Source: Micropruina sonneratiae
GTDB lineage: Bacteria; Actinomycetota; Actinomycetes; Propionibacteriales; Propionibacteriaceae
Assembly (NCBI RefSeq): GCF_025972045.1
Contig: NZ_JAPDHX010000007.1
Span: 61,676 to 125,675, forward strand
DNA length: 64,000 nt
Direction of reading: 5' to 3'
Part shown: piece after piece, positions 19,654-28,714 of the stretch
How the letters are laid out: each line of letters opens with the position of its first letter
Numbering within the stretch: the stretch's first letter is position 1
Notes under the pieces: generated by a model
Seen by the model: only the letters and a program-made list of their open reading frames with translations
What the model was told of the DNA's origin: nothing
Database searches by the model: none
Program-made: the position numbers and the translations under genes

Positions 19654-21663
19654 GTGAGCGAAGCGACGACCGGTGTGCCCGTGGCCGGCCGACAGACCTC
19701 CGCGGTCGCGGCCGGCAACTACGACGCCAGCGCGATCACCGTGCTGGAGGGGCTCGAGGCCGTCCGCAAGCGGCCAGGCATGTACATCGGCTCGACCGGC
19801 GAGCGCGGCCTGCACCACCTGGTCTACGAGGTGGTGGACAACTCCGTCGACGAGGCGCTGGCCGGCTACTGCGACCTGATCATCGTCCGGCTGCTCGACG
19901 AGGGCGGCGTCCAGGTGATCGACAACGGCCGCGGCATCCCGGTGGCCGAGCACCCCAAGGAGAAGATCCCGGCGGTCACCGTGGCGCTGACCGTGCTGCA
20001 TGCCGGCGGCAAGTTCGGCGACGGCGGCTACAAGGTGTCCGGCGGCCTGCACGGCGTCGGCGTCTCGGTGGTGAACGCGCTGTCCAGCCATCTGACCGTC
20101 GACGTCAGGCGCGACGAGTACCACTGGCAGCAGTCGTTCTCGCTCGGCGACCCCGACGGCCCGCTGCAGCGGCTCGAGCCGACCGACGAGACCGGGACGA
20201 CCGTCACCTTCTACGCCAGCCCGGACATCTTCGAGACGACCACCTACAGCTACGAGACCCTGGCGACCCGGTTCCGCGAGATGGCGTTCCTGAACAAGGG
20301 GCTGACCATCCAGCTGATCGATGAGCGTTCAGACCGGCGCGCCGACGAGGACGAGGAGCCGCACAGCGACACCTTCGTGTTCCACGACGGCCTGATCGAC
20401 TTCGTGAAGTTCCTCACCGGCACCAAGGAGACCATCCACCCCTCGGTGATCGCGATCGATGCGGCCAGTGATGAGCAGCGGCTCAGCCTCGAGGTGGCGA
20501 TGCAGTGGAACGCGTCGTTCAACGAGAGCGTGCACACCTTCGCCAACACCATCAACACCCACGAGGGCGGTACGCACGAAGAGGGCTTCCGCGCCGCGCT
20601 GACCAACACGGTCAACAAGTGGGGCGAGCAGTGGGGGCTGATCAAGAAGCGCGACGACCGGGTCTCCGGCGACGACATCCGCGAGGGGCTGACGGCGATC
20701 ATCAGCGTGAAGCTGGCCGAGCCGCAGTTCGAGGGCCAGACCAAGACCAAACTGGGCAACACCGAGGCCCGCTCGTTCGTCCAGCGGGTGGTCAACGACC
20801 TGCTCGGCGACTGGTTCGAGAAGAACCCCGCCGAGGGCCGCGACATCGTCCGCAAGGCGCAGGCCGCGGCGTCCGCCCGGCTGGCGGCACGCAAGGCGCG
20901 CGACATCGCCCGTAGTCGTAAGGGTCTGCTGAAGACCGGTCAGTACGGCAAGCTGTCCGACTGCCAGTCGACCGAACCGGCCGAGTGCGAGGTGTTCATC
21001 GTCGAGGGCGACTCCGCCGGCGGTTCGGCCAAGGGTGGCCGCGACCCGCGCATTCAGGCGATCCTACCGATCCGCGGCAAGATCCTGAACGTCGAGAAGG
21101 CACGGCTCGACAAGATCCTGCAGAACAAAGAGGTCGAGGCGATCTTCAACGTGCTCGGCACCGGCGTCCAGGACGACTTCGACGTCAACAAGCTGCGGTA
21201 CCACAAGATCGTGCTGATGGCGGACGCCGACGTCGACGGGGCGCACATCCGCACCCTGCTGCTGACCCTGCTGTTCCGATTCATGAAGCCGCTGATCGAC
21301 CACGGCCACGTGTACCTGGCGCAGCCGCCGCTCTACCGGCTGCGCTGGACCAACGCCCCGCACGAGCTCGCCTATTCGGACGCCGAGCGCGACGCCCTGC
21401 GCGACGCCGGGTTCGAGGCCGGGAAGAAGCTGCCGGCGCCGAACAACAACCCGATCCAGCGCTACAAGGGCCTGGGCGAGATGAACGCCGACGACCTGTG
21501 GGACACCACCATGGACCCGGACAAGCGGTCGCTGCTGCAGGTCACCCTCGAGGACGCCGCCGCCGCCGACAACATGTTCTCGATCCTGATGGGTGAGGAG
21601 GTGGAGCCCCGGCGGCACTTCATCCAGCGCAACGCCAAGGACGTCCGCTTCCTCGACATCTGA
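19654..21663 (+). CDS. gyrB: DNA gyrase subunit B
   Basis: About 669 aa; ATPase subunit of gyrase. GHKL motifs [22 protein letters not shown] and [21 protein letters not shown] motifs [17 protein letters not shown] and [21 protein letters not shown] spaced 6 bp from GTG 19654 supports this start; a GTG at 19624 gives ten more residues with no RBS. It lies upstream of gyrA, separated by 71 bp that include a small palindrome. Confidence 0.97.
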   Translation: MSEATTGVPVAGRQTSAVAAGNYDASAITVLEGLEAVRKRPGMYIGSTGERGLHHLVYEVVDNSVDEALAGYCDLIIVRLLDEGGVQVIDNGRGIPVAEHPKEKIPAVTVALTVLHAGGKFGDGGYKVSGGLHGVGVSVVNALSSHLTVDVRRDEYHWQQSFSLGDPDGPLQRLEPTDETGTTVTFYASPDIFETTTYSYETLATRFREMAFLNKGLTIQLIDERSDRRADEDEEPHSDTFVFHDGLIDFVKFLTGTKETIHPSVIAIDAASDEQRLSLEVAMQWNASFNESVHTFANTINTHEGGTHEEGFRAALTNTVNKWGEQWGLIKKRDDRVSGDDIREGLTAIISVKLAEPQFEGQTKTKLGNTEARSFVQRVVNDLLGDWFEKNPAEGRDIVRKAQAAASARLAARKARDIARSRKGLLKTGQYGKLSDCQSTEPAECEVFIVEGDSAGGSAKGGRDPRIQAILPIRGKILNVEKARLDKILQNKEVEAIFNVLGTGVQDDFDVNKLRYHKIVLMADADVDGAHIRTLLLTLLFRFMKPLIDHGHVYLAQPPLYRLRWTNAPHELAYSDAERDALRDAGFEAGKKLPAPNNNPIQRYKGLGEMNADDLWDTTMDPDKRSLLQVTLEDAAAADNMFSILMGEEVEPRRHFIQRNAKDVRFLDI

Positions 21664-21678
21664 TGCGTCCCTCGTCAT

Positions 21679-21694
21679 CCCGGCGAACGCCGGG
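21679..21694. repeat. REP-like palindrome between gyrB and gyrA
   Basis: CCCGGCG, AA, CGCCGGG forms a perfect 7-bp stem with a 2-nt loop, inside GTCATCCCGGCGAACG. This wording is very like dispersed REP-type palindromes of high-GC genomes. It could be a fragment of a genome-wide repeat or an attenuator. Confidence 0.5.
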
Positions 21695-21734
21695 GACCCC
21701 GTACCCCGTCCATCCAATGATTGGAGACTGACCG

Positions 21735-24371
21735 ATGACTGACGGTCCGATCGACGGCGACCCCACCGACGTGCCCGGCGCGGGAGAGGTTCCCGACGCG
21801 TCCACCCCGGGCGACGACACCTCACCGGAGCCGACCACGGCCCGCACCGACGAGATCGACCTGAACGTCGAGATCCAGCGCTCCTATCTCGACTACGCGA
21901 TGAGCGTGATCGTGGGCCGGGCGCTGCCCGACGTCCGCGACGGGCTCAAGCCGGTGCACCGCCGGGTGATCTACGCCATGTACGACGGCGGATACCGGCC
22001 CGACCGCGGCTGGAACAAGTGCTCGCGTGTCGTCGGCGAGGTGATGGGCCTGTACCACCCGCACGGCGACTCGGCGATCTACGACACCCTGGTGCGGCTG
22101 GCGCAGCCGTGGGTGATGCGCGGCCCGCTGGTGGCCGGCCAGGGCAACTTCGGCTCGCCCGGCAACGACCCGGCCGCCGCCATGCGGTACACCGAGTGCC
22201 GGATGGCGCCGCTGGCGATGGAGATGGTCCGCGACATCAACGAGGACACCGTCGACTTCAAGCCGAACTACGACAACCGCGACAGCGAGCCCGTGGTGCT
22301 GCCGGCTCGGTTCCCGAACCTGCTGGTGAACGGGTCCACCGGCATCGCGGTGGGCATGGCCACCAACATCCCGACCCACAACCTGCGCGAGGTGGCCGAG
22401 GCCGTCCAGTGGTCGCTGGATCATCCCGACGCCACCAAGGAGGAGCTGCTCGAGGCCGCCATCGAGCGGATCAAGGGCCCCGACTTCCCGCTCGGCGCGC
22501 TGATCGTCGGCCGCAAGGGCATCGAGGACGCCTACCGCACCGGCCGTGGCTCGGTGATCATGCGGGCGGTCATCGACATCGAGGAGGACAAGGCGGGACG
22601 CACCCTGCTGGTGGTCACCGAACTGCCCTACATGTGCAACCCGGACAACCTGGCCACCAAGATCGCCGAGTTGGTCAACGCCGGGCGGCTGTCCGGCATC
22701 GCCGACATCCGCGACGACTCCTCGGCACGCACCGGGCAGCGACTGGTCATCGTGCTCAAGCGCGACGCGCAGCCACGGGTGGTGATGAACAACCTGTACA
22801 AGCACACCCAGCTTCAGGACACCTTCGGTTGCAACATGCTGGCGCTGGTCGACGACGTGCCGCGCACGCTGCGGCTGGACCAGTTCATCTCCCACTGGAT
22901 CAAGCACCAGTTGAGCGTGATCCGCCGCCGGACCGCCTTCAGGTTGGCCGAGGCCGAGAAGATGGCGCACATCTACCGCGGTCTGGTGAAGGCGCTGGAC
23001 GCCCTCGACGAGGTGATCGCGCTGATCCGGGCGTCCAGTGACGCCGAGGTGGCGCGGACGGGGCTGATGGGGCTGCTGGAGATCGACGAGCAGCAGGCCA
23101 ACGCCATCCTGGAGATGCAGCTGCGCCGGCTGGCGGCGCTCGAGCGGCAGAAGATCATCGACCGGCTGCTCGAGCTCGAGCGCACCATCGCCGACCTGCA
23201 GGACATCCTGGACAAGCCGGAGCGGCAGCGCCGGATCATCGGCGAGGAGCTGGGCGAGATCGTCGAGAAGTTCGGCACCGACCGGCGCACCCGAATCATC
23301 TCCGCCGACGGCGACCTGTCCGACGAGGACCTGATCCCCGACCACGACGTGGTCGTCACGATCACCCACGGCGGCTACGCCAAGCGCACCCGCACCGACT
23401 CCTACCGCGCCCAGAAGCGCGGCGGGAAGGGGGTTCGCGGAGCGAGCCTGCGCGCAGACGACGAGGTCGAGCACCTGTTCGCCACCACCAACCACCACTG
23501 GATCCTGTTCTTCACCAACCTTGGCCGGGTGTACCGGGCGAAGGTGTGGCAGCTGCCCGAGGGTGGCCGCGACGCCCGCGGCGGGCACGTCGCCGGGCTG
23601 TTGTCGTTCCTGCCGGACGAGCACATCGCCCAGGTGCTGACTCTGCGCACCTACGCCGACGCGCCGTACCTGCTGCTGGCCACCAAGCGCGGGCTGGTGA
23701 AGAAGACATCGCTGACCGCCTACGACTCGCCGCGCCAGGCCGGCGTCCTGGCGATCAGCTTCCGCGACCCCGACGACGAGCTGATCGGCGCCGAGCTGTG
23801 CTCGTGGGTGGACGACGTGCTGCTGATCTCCCGCAAGGGCCAGGCCATCCGGTTCGCCGCGGACGACGAGCAACTGCGTCCGATGGGTCGGGTCACCTCG
23901 GGGGTGAGCGGGATGAAGTTCCGCGGTGAGGATTCGCTGCTCAGCCTGTCCATCATCGACGCCGACATGCCCGAGGACGACCGGTTCGTGTTCACCGTCA
24001 CCGACGGGGGCTTCGCCAAGCGCACAGCCGTGTCGGAGTACCGGCAGCAGGGCCGCGGCGGCCTCGGCATCAAGGCGATGAAGCTCAACGAGGACCGCGG
24101 TTCGCTGGTCGGTGGCCTTGTCGTGCAGGAGAACGACGAGATCATGGCGATCAAGACCTCCGGTCAGATCATCAGGTCGTCGGTGAGCGAGGTGCCGACC
24201 AAGGGACGCGACACGATGGGGGTCAAGTTCGTGTCGGTGAACGGTGATGACTCCGTGTCGGTCATCGCTCTCTACCCGGAAACCGTCGAGGATGGGGAAG
24301 AATCGACCCAGGTGCAAACCTCGGATAGCGTTGCCCCGAACGAGGCCGATCCCGCAGCACCCGCTGACTGA
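21735..24371 (+). CDS. gyrA: DNA gyrase subunit A
   Basis: An 878-aa breakage-reunion subunit. The catalytic tyrosine is in [13 protein letters not shown]; the quinolone-resistance region reads [18 protein letters not shown] with the sensitive-type Ser and Asp. The GyrA-box equivalent [10 protein letters not shown] and repeated beta-pinwheel blades follow in the C-terminal domain. It has an acidic N-terminal extension and a 30-residue acidic tail. ATG 21735 has GGAG upstream. Confidence 0.97.
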   Translation: MTDGPIDGDPTDVPGAGEVPDASTPGDDTSPEPTTARTDEIDLNVEIQRSYLDYAMSVIVGRALPDVRDGLKPVHRRVIYAMYDGGYRPDRGWNKCSRVVGEVMGLYHPHGDSAIYDTLVRLAQPWVMRGPLVAGQGNFGSPGNDPAAAMRYTECRMAPLAMEMVRDINEDTVDFKPNYDNRDSEPVVLPARFPNLLVNGSTGIAVGMATNIPTHNLREVAEAVQWSLDHPDATKEELLEAAIERIKGPDFPLGALIVGRKGIEDAYRTGRGSVIMRAVIDIEEDKAGRTLLVVTELPYMCNPDNLATKIAELVNAGRLSGIADIRDDSSARTGQRLVIVLKRDAQPRVVMNNLYKHTQLQDTFGCNMLALVDDVPRTLRLDQFISHWIKHQLSVIRRRTAFRLAEAEKMAHIYRGLVKALDALDEVIALIRASSDAEVARTGLMGLLEIDEQQANAILEMQLRRLAALERQKIIDRLLELERTIADLQDILDKPERQRRIIGEELGEIVEKFGTDRRTRIISADGDLSDEDLIPDHDVVVTITHGGYAKRTRTDSYRAQKRGGKGVRGASLRADDEVEHLFATTNHHWILFFTNLGRVYRAKVWQLPEGGRDARGGHVAGLLSFLPDEHIAQVLTLRTYADAPYLLLATKRGLVKKTSLTAYDSPRQAGVLAISFRDPDDELIGAELCSWVDDVLLISRKGQAIRFAADDEQLRPMGRVTSGVSGMKFRGEDSLLSLSIIDADMPEDDRFVFTVTDGGFAKRTAVSEYRQQGRGGLGIKAMKLNEDRGSLVGGLVVQENDEIMAIKTSGQIIRSSVSEVPTKGRDTMGVKFVSVNGDDSVSVIALYPETVEDGEESTQVQTSDSVAPNEADPAAPAD

Positions 24372-24392
24372 CGAGGGCGGTCGAGGAGGACT

Positions 24393-25001
24393 ATGAGCGA
24401 CCAACAGGGCAAAGCCCGGACGTCGGTGGCCGGGAATGCGTGGAGCACCGGCTCCACCGGCGACGGCGAGCCCGAGCTCTACCGGTCGGATTCCGGCGCC
24501 GCACGGCTGCCCGACCCGCCCGAGGCGGAGAGCACCCGGGTGCAGCCCGCGGCGTCCGAGGCCCCGGCCAAGCCGGCCCAACCGGCCCGCCCGGCCGTGG
24601 TCAGCGCCGGTCCGCGCTCCGTCTCCCGGCGCACCCGCAAGGCCCGGCTGCGGCTGTCGCGCATCGACCCGTGGTCGGTGATGAAGACGTCGTTCCTGTT
24701 CTCCATCGCGTTCGGGATCATGTTCTGGTTCGCCACCTACGTGGTGTGGTCGGTGATCGGGGCGTCCGGCCTGTTCGACGCGGTCAACAGCATCCTGCAG
24801 AGCCTGCTCTCCAACCCCAACGACCAGACGCAGATCCGGATCGAGGACTTCGTCAACACGAACAAGGTGCTGGGGGTCGCGGCGCTGATCGCCGTCATCA
24901 ACGTGGTGCTGCTCACCGCGATCGGCACGCTGACGGCCTTCCTGTACAACCTGTCGGCCAACATTCTGGGCGGCCTGGAACTGACGCTGGCCGAGGACTG
25001 A
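24393..25001 (+). CDS. DUF3566 membrane protein
   Basis: A 202-aa protein with a disordered Pro/Ala-rich N-terminus (1-75) and a DUF3566 domain: RKARLRLSRIDPWSVMKTSFLFSIAFGIMFW, a gap region and a second membrane helix AALIAVINVVLLTAIGTLTAFLYN. This family is the standard downstream neighbour of gyrA in Actinobacteria. Function unknown. It follows gyrA after 21 bp, likely in one transcript. Confidence 0.92.
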   Translation: MSDQQGKARTSVAGNAWSTGSTGDGEPELYRSDSGAARLPDPPEAESTRVQPAASEAPAKPAQPARPAVVSAGPRSVSRRTRKARLRLSRIDPWSVMKTSFLFSIAFGIMFWFATYVVWSVIGASGLFDAVNSILQSLLSNPNDQTQIRIEDFVNTNKVLGVAALIAVINVVLLTAIGTLTAFLYNLSANILGGLELTLAED

Positions 25002-25112
25002 GCGCACCGCTCGCCGCCCATCCGGGTGGGGAGGACTACCCGTTGGGTCGGTGGGTGACCTGCGCGCCCATAGAATGTCCGAAGCCCTGAACCCGTGAAC
25101 AAAGGCTTTGGC

Positions 25113-26513
25113 ATGACCGACCAGAACCGCCCGCAGGATCCGAACCAGCCGAACAATCCGCAGGTGCCCTCGGCGGGCAGCCCCTACGGCCCGCCCCCCG
25201 GCGGCTACAACGCTCCGGGCCAGCCCGGCTTCGGCCAGCAGCCGCAGGGCGGCTACGGCTCGGGTCAGGACGGCTTCGGCCAGCAACCGGCGGGTGGCTA
25301 CGGTGCCGCCGCCGGTCAGGGTGGCTATCCCCAGCAGGGCGCACCGGGCGGCTACGGAGCTGCCGGCGATCAGGGCGGCTTCCCCGCCGCCGGTGCGGGT
25401 GCGACGACGTCCGCCCAGTTCGGAGGCGGCCAGCCGGGCCAGCCCGGCGGTCCCGGAGCCTGGACGCCGGCCCCGCCGCCCGGCGGTGGACAACAGAAAT
25501 CCGGCAACAAGATGCCGCTGATCATCGGTGGTGCGGTGGTGGTCATCGTCGCCCTGATCTTCGGCCTCATGCAGCTCGGCCGGGGCGGAACGCCGTCGAC
25601 GGGTGGGAGTCCGACTGATCCGTCGGCGACGGCGTCCCAGGGCACCGGCACCGGTGCTGCTTCGGCGACCGAGACGGTGCAGAAGTACTTCGACGGCCTA
25701 GCCGCCGCCGACCCCGACGCGATCTTCAACCTGGTCCGGGGTGACCTGCCCGACCGCACCTTCCTGACCAAGGAGGTGATGACCGCGGCGACCCAGGCGA
25801 ACCCGATCAGCAACCTGCAGCTGACCGAGAGCGAGTCGAGCCAGTACAGCGCCCAGGTGCAGGCCACGTACACGATCAACGACCGCAGCCAGACCGAGAA
25901 GTTCTACGTCTCGAACCGGGACGGTGCCTGGTACCTGTCCACGATCACCGGGCGGTTGTACGTGAAGGGCCTGGCACCGGCCGACACGGGCCTGAAGGTG
26001 AACGGGATCGAGGTGGGCGACGTGGACTCGATCGACGTGTTCCCTGGCGGGTACACCCTCAGCACCGACAGCAGCACGTTCTCGTACAGCGAGGACACCA
26101 TCGTGGTCGAGGGCCTCACCTCGTCGACCGACGTCTACCACATCAAGGTCGAGCTGTCGGACGCCGCACTGAAGGACTTCAAGGCGGCGACCACCAAGCT
26201 GGTCAGCTCGTGCAAGAAGCCCGGGGCCCTGAAGAACGCCGACTGCGGGGTCAACTTCCGTCAGCCGTCCGGTCAGACCATCGTGCCGAGCTCGATCGCC
26301 TGCAAGCCGTCCGGGACCAACTCCATCGACCGGATGAAGCCGACGCTCAGCACCGACGACATGTCCGTGCGCGGGTCGCTCAGCGTCAGCCTGACGTGCA
26401 CCATGAAGTCCAAGAAGGGCAACAGCTACCGCGGTTACACCGGGATCTACGCCGTCTACGCCACGGTTCCCGAGGACGGCAGCAGCTGGAAGGTGAGCGC
26501 CGAACGTCCCTGA
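25113..26513 (+). CDS. Membrane-anchored protein with Gly/Pro/Gln-rich cytoplasmic tail
   Basis: About 466 aa. The first 130 residues are low-complexity with PGGY/GFGQQ repeats, then one transmembrane helix (MPLIIGGAVVVIVALIFGLM) and an exported domain that begins with a DUF4878/nuclear-transport-factor-like region (ATETVQKYFDGLAAADPDAIFNLV) and ends with a cysteine-containing region (CKKPGALKNADCG, ACKPSG, LTCTMK). AAAGG supports ATG 25113. Function unknown; last core gene before tRNA-Ile. Confidence 0.7.
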   Translation: MTDQNRPQDPNQPNNPQVPSAGSPYGPPPGGYNAPGQPGFGQQPQGGYGSGQDGFGQQPAGGYGAAAGQGGYPQQGAPGGYGAAGDQGGFPAAGAGATTSAQFGGGQPGQPGGPGAWTPAPPPGGGQQKSGNKMPLIIGGAVVVIVALIFGLMQLGRGGTPSTGGSPTDPSATASQGTGTGAASATETVQKYFDGLAAADPDAIFNLVRGDLPDRTFLTKEVMTAATQANPISNLQLTESESSQYSAQVQATYTINDRSQTEKFYVSNRDGAWYLSTITGRLYVKGLAPADTGLKVNGIEVGDVDSIDVFPGGYTLSTDSSTFSYSEDTIVVEGLTSSTDVYHIKVELSDAALKDFKAATTKLVSSCKKPGALKNADCGVNFRQPSGQTIVPSSIACKPSGTNSIDRMKPTLSTDDMSVRGSLSVSLTCTMKSKKGNSYRGYTGIYAVYATVPEDGSSWKVSAERP

Positions 26514-26533
26514 GCGGACGATGATCGACGTGA

Positions 26534-26563
26534 CCCGGGCCGCCTGCCTCCAGGCGGCCCGGG
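26534..26563 (+). terminator. Hairpin terminator
   Basis: A perfect 13-bp stem (26534-26546 with 26551-26563) with a CCTC loop 20 bp after the stop of the preceding gene. No T-run follows; likely terminator typical of high-GC Actinobacteria. Confidence 0.75.
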
Positions 26564-26636
26564 ACATGTTCGGGGACGATTTGAGCGGGCGCGGTGAGAG
26601 TCGGTAAGGTTAGCTCTCGGTGTTCCCGCCACACGC

Positions 26637-26713
26637 GGGCCTATAGCTCAGACGGTTAGAGCGCCGCCCTGATAAGGCGGAGGTCACTGGTTCAAGTCCA
26701 GTTAGGCCCACCA
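26637..26713 (+). tRNA. tRNA-Ile (GAT)
   Basis: The acceptor strands GGGCCTA (26637-26643) and TAGGCCC (26703-26709) pair over 7 bp, followed by A and an encoded CCA. The D-arm begins TAGCTCAGACGG, the anticodon loop reads CTGATAA (GAT, isoleucine), and the T-arm has GGTTCAAGTCC. It marks the junction between core genome and the accessory region, a common integration target. Confidence 0.97.
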
Positions 26714-26935
26714 CGCGAAATCTGATCTGACTAGGCCTTATACGAGAAGATCGGCGTGCGTCCTCGGATCTGCGACCTTATCGCGACCTTAAGCGCGTGG
26801 CACGGGGGATTGGCCGAACCCCTCGGCCTTCGTGACGAGCCCTCAAGTGTGTACTGCCGGAACCGGGAGCGCGTCCGGCCCTCGCCAAGGTCCTGGTAAG
26901 GCGGGCCATGCTTTGGCGCAGGCTACTCTCTGCGC

Positions 26936-27763
26936 ATGAAACTAGTGCCGATATTCGGCCCGAACGATGACCCCGCAGACCTGCAGACGCAGTGGATTGC
27001 CTATGCCCGTTCATACTGGTACGACCAGGTCGCCGGACCAGCATTGGTCACGGGAACTGCGGGTGGGCTCGTTGTTCCTGACTTCGGGCGCGATTTCGCC
27101 CGTGTACTTCCCTTTCCATCTGCAACACCTTTCCGTCCGCCCCGCCCGTGGGAGGCGGGGTTGAAGCCACCCCCCTTAACGACGGAGACCGTCGCGGTGA
27201 CTCGTCCTGCCCGCGGCAGCTTGATTACACCGGCTGCTGAAGCCGCCTTGCCGTGGCTCAAGCCGGTTCCGCCCGGCAGGGCACCCCTATTCGACCTGAA
27301 GCCGCCCCCGTCAGTCGTTCAAATAGATCCGTGGCAGCCTCCGGCTCAGTCACCGATTGGTGCGGCTCTCTCGGACTACGAACGCCATCAGACTGACGCG
27401 GCGATCGCGACGCTGACCGCGGCCTTCGCGGTTCAGCCCTTGCAGCGTACGCTCCCGATGAGGGCAACCCGGGTTGTCGGCGCCCTCAGACGGGGCGCGA
27501 AGATTGTCTGGGAGAACAAGAAGGCGATCCTCAAGAGGATCGACGACAAGGTGCTTGGGCCCGTGGGCGTCGTTGGCAGCGTTTGGGACCTGTATCAGTT
27601 CATCAAGTGGGTGAACTCTAAAGGCGTGTTCGACGACGTGCAGGGCATCCCGAAAGCCGTGTACCAACCCACCAACAACAGCATCGAGTTCACGATGGCC
27701 GACGGCACTGTGATTGTCGAACCGGCCTGGCAGCTCCCCGAATACGTGAAGTACCGGTACTGA
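26936..27763 (+). CDS. Hypothetical protein, proline-rich
   Basis: A 275-aa protein with no recognised family. Residues 70-140 are rich in Pro and Arg (PPRPWEAGLKPPPL, FDLKPPPSVVQ), followed by a predicted helical region (VVGALRRGAKIVWENKKAILKRIDDKV) and a C-terminal end VYQPTNNSIEFTMADGTVIVEPAW. It is the first gene in the accessory region, 220 bp after tRNA-Ile. The 220-bp spacer includes a direct repeat GCGACCTTA at 26774 and 26785. Could be a secreted or toxin-like protein; unproven. Confidence 0.45.
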   Translation: MKLVPIFGPNDDPADLQTQWIAYARSYWYDQVAGPALVTGTAGGLVVPDFGRDFARVLPFPSATPFRPPRPWEAGLKPPPLTTETVAVTRPARGSLITPAAEAALPWLKPVPPGRAPLFDLKPPPSVVQIDPWQPPAQSPIGAALSDYERHQTDAAIATLTAAFAVQPLQRTLPMRATRVVGALRRGAKIVWENKKAILKRIDDKVLGPVGVVGSVWDLYQFIKWVNSKGVFDDVQGIPKAVYQPTNNSIEFTMADGTVIVEPAWQLPEYVKYRY

Positions 27764-27982
27764 CAAGACTTTGCCCGACTGCTGGAGTTCGGCTGATGGG
27801 AGGCGCGACTTCTCATCGCTAGAGCGCGAGACGAGTTCCCGGACCAAGCCCGCGGGGACCGAGACGGCAACCGGATGAAATTACCGGGTGTGCGGGGACA
27901 GAAGTTGGCTTTGATGCGCGAGCACAGCCTCGCCTACGAAGTCGAAGACGGGGAGCGCTTAACGACCGGTGACCGCACGCGC

Positions 27983-28180
27983 CTACGGGGACACACGGCG
28001 TCCACGCACGGATGAACGGATGGGGTGGAACATCTGTTCCAATGCGTCCTCAGAGATACGGATAATGCGGCCGGACCGCACGGCCTTCAGTTGCCCGTTG
28101 GCGATACGACGTCGGATGGTGTCGTCGCTGACGCCGATGCGACGAGCGGCTTCCGCGATGCTCAGCCTGGCTGGAGACAT
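27983..28180 (-). CDS. Excisionase-like helix-turn-helix protein
   Basis: A 65-aa DNA-binding protein of the MerR/excisionase (HTH_17) type: SIAEAARRIGVSDDTIRRRIANGQLKAVRSGRIIRISEDALEQMF. Such proteins direct excision of integrative elements or regulate them. GAGGG sits 8 bp before ATG 28180. It lies directly downstream of a 17-codon leader ORF and one of the repeated bipartite motifs. No integrase neighbour is visible. Confidence 0.8.
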   Translation of the reverse strand: MSPARLSIAEAARRIGVSDDTIRRRIANGQLKAVRSGRIIRISEDALEQMFHPIRSSVRGRRVSP

Positions 28181-28183
28181 GCT

Positions 28184-28237
28184 TCAGCCCTCACTCGGGT
28201 GGATAGCGATGAATCTCCATTTGCTCTGAGTGCTCAT
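28184..28237 (-). CDS. Short leader ORF (17 aa) upstream of the excisionase
   Basis: MSTQSKWRFIAIHPSEG, from ATG 28237 with a strong GAAGGAG ribosome site, ends 3 bp before the excisionase start codon. The excisionase SD lies inside this ORF, so translation of the leader could control excisionase translation. No homology is claimed. Confidence 0.5.
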   Translation of the reverse strand: MSTQSKWRFIAIHPSEG

Positions 28238-28281
28238 CGCGTCTCCTTCGTCGGCGGTCACATTCGAGGGGGCTGATGCTC

Positions 28282-28312
28282 TCCCTAGGCCCACGTCGAA
28301 CGTGATCGGGAC
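28282..28312 (-). promoter_or_regulatory. Repeated bipartite motif, copy 1
   Basis: Read on the minus strand: GTCCCGATC, 11 bp, GGGCCTAGGGA. It lies 45 bp before the leader ORF/excisionase. One of four exact copies of a 31-bp bipartite motif, divergent from copy 2. See findings. Confidence 0.7.
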
Positions 28313-28439
28313 AGAGACTGTCCCCGAGGCAACACTCATGGGCGTGTGGCTGGAAGTTGTCCACAAGGGGTCTAGCCAGTCGCGCGGGGTCGACTTACCC
28401 TGTGAACTCGATGTGTCGAAATATTGTCGACGGTCGCGT

Positions 28440-28470
28440 GTCCCGATCGTTGATTTCTTGGGCCTAGGGA
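28440..28470 (+). promoter_or_regulatory. Repeated bipartite motif, copy 2
   Basis: GTCCCGATC, 11 bp, GGGCCTAGGGA, 24 bp before the truncated lipoprotein gene. Paired divergently with copy 1; the 127 bp between the two copies also contain a perfect DnaA-box-like TTGTCCACA at 28357-28365. Confidence 0.7.
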
Positions 28471-28494
28471 GGGAGAAGGAAGGGAGCTGAAGCT

Positions 28495-28714
28495 ATGGCG
28501 CCAACCCCAGCGCTCATCGCTGCTTGCATCACCTGCCTGCTGTTTGCTGGCTGCACGTCGTCCACTGCCAGCACGCCAGCTACGTCCCCCTCTCCCACCT
28601 CGCCGGCCACTACCATTGCGTCCCCTTCGCCCTCGATCTCCGTTACGTCGAGCTTGAGTTCGGACCAGGCGGCAGCCGTCGCCGCGGTTGATAAGTATCG
28701 TGCGGCAATCAACC
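28495..28714 (+). pseudogene. Lipoprotein gene truncated by the ISL3-family element
   Basis: ATG 28495 with an upstream GGAAGGGAG starts a signal peptide ALIAACITCLLFAGC with a lipobox cysteine, then a Thr/Ser/Pro-rich linker (residues 20-52) and the start of a helical domain, AVAAVDKYRAAIN. The reading frame runs into the left inverted repeat of the insertion sequence at 28715. The distal part is not found on the other side of the element, so the rest was lost. Confidence 0.75.

Noticed and set aside
21822..25493. 1223-aa minus-strand ORF antisense to gyrA
   Set aside because: Frame-shadow of a GC-rich gene; His/Gln/Arg/Val-rich low-information sequence, no domain, fully covered by gyrA and DUF3566.
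26732..26751. CTAGGCC followed by GATCGG near tRNA-Ile
   Set aside because: Resembles the bipartite motif, but the spacing differs and only parts of each half match; likely chance.
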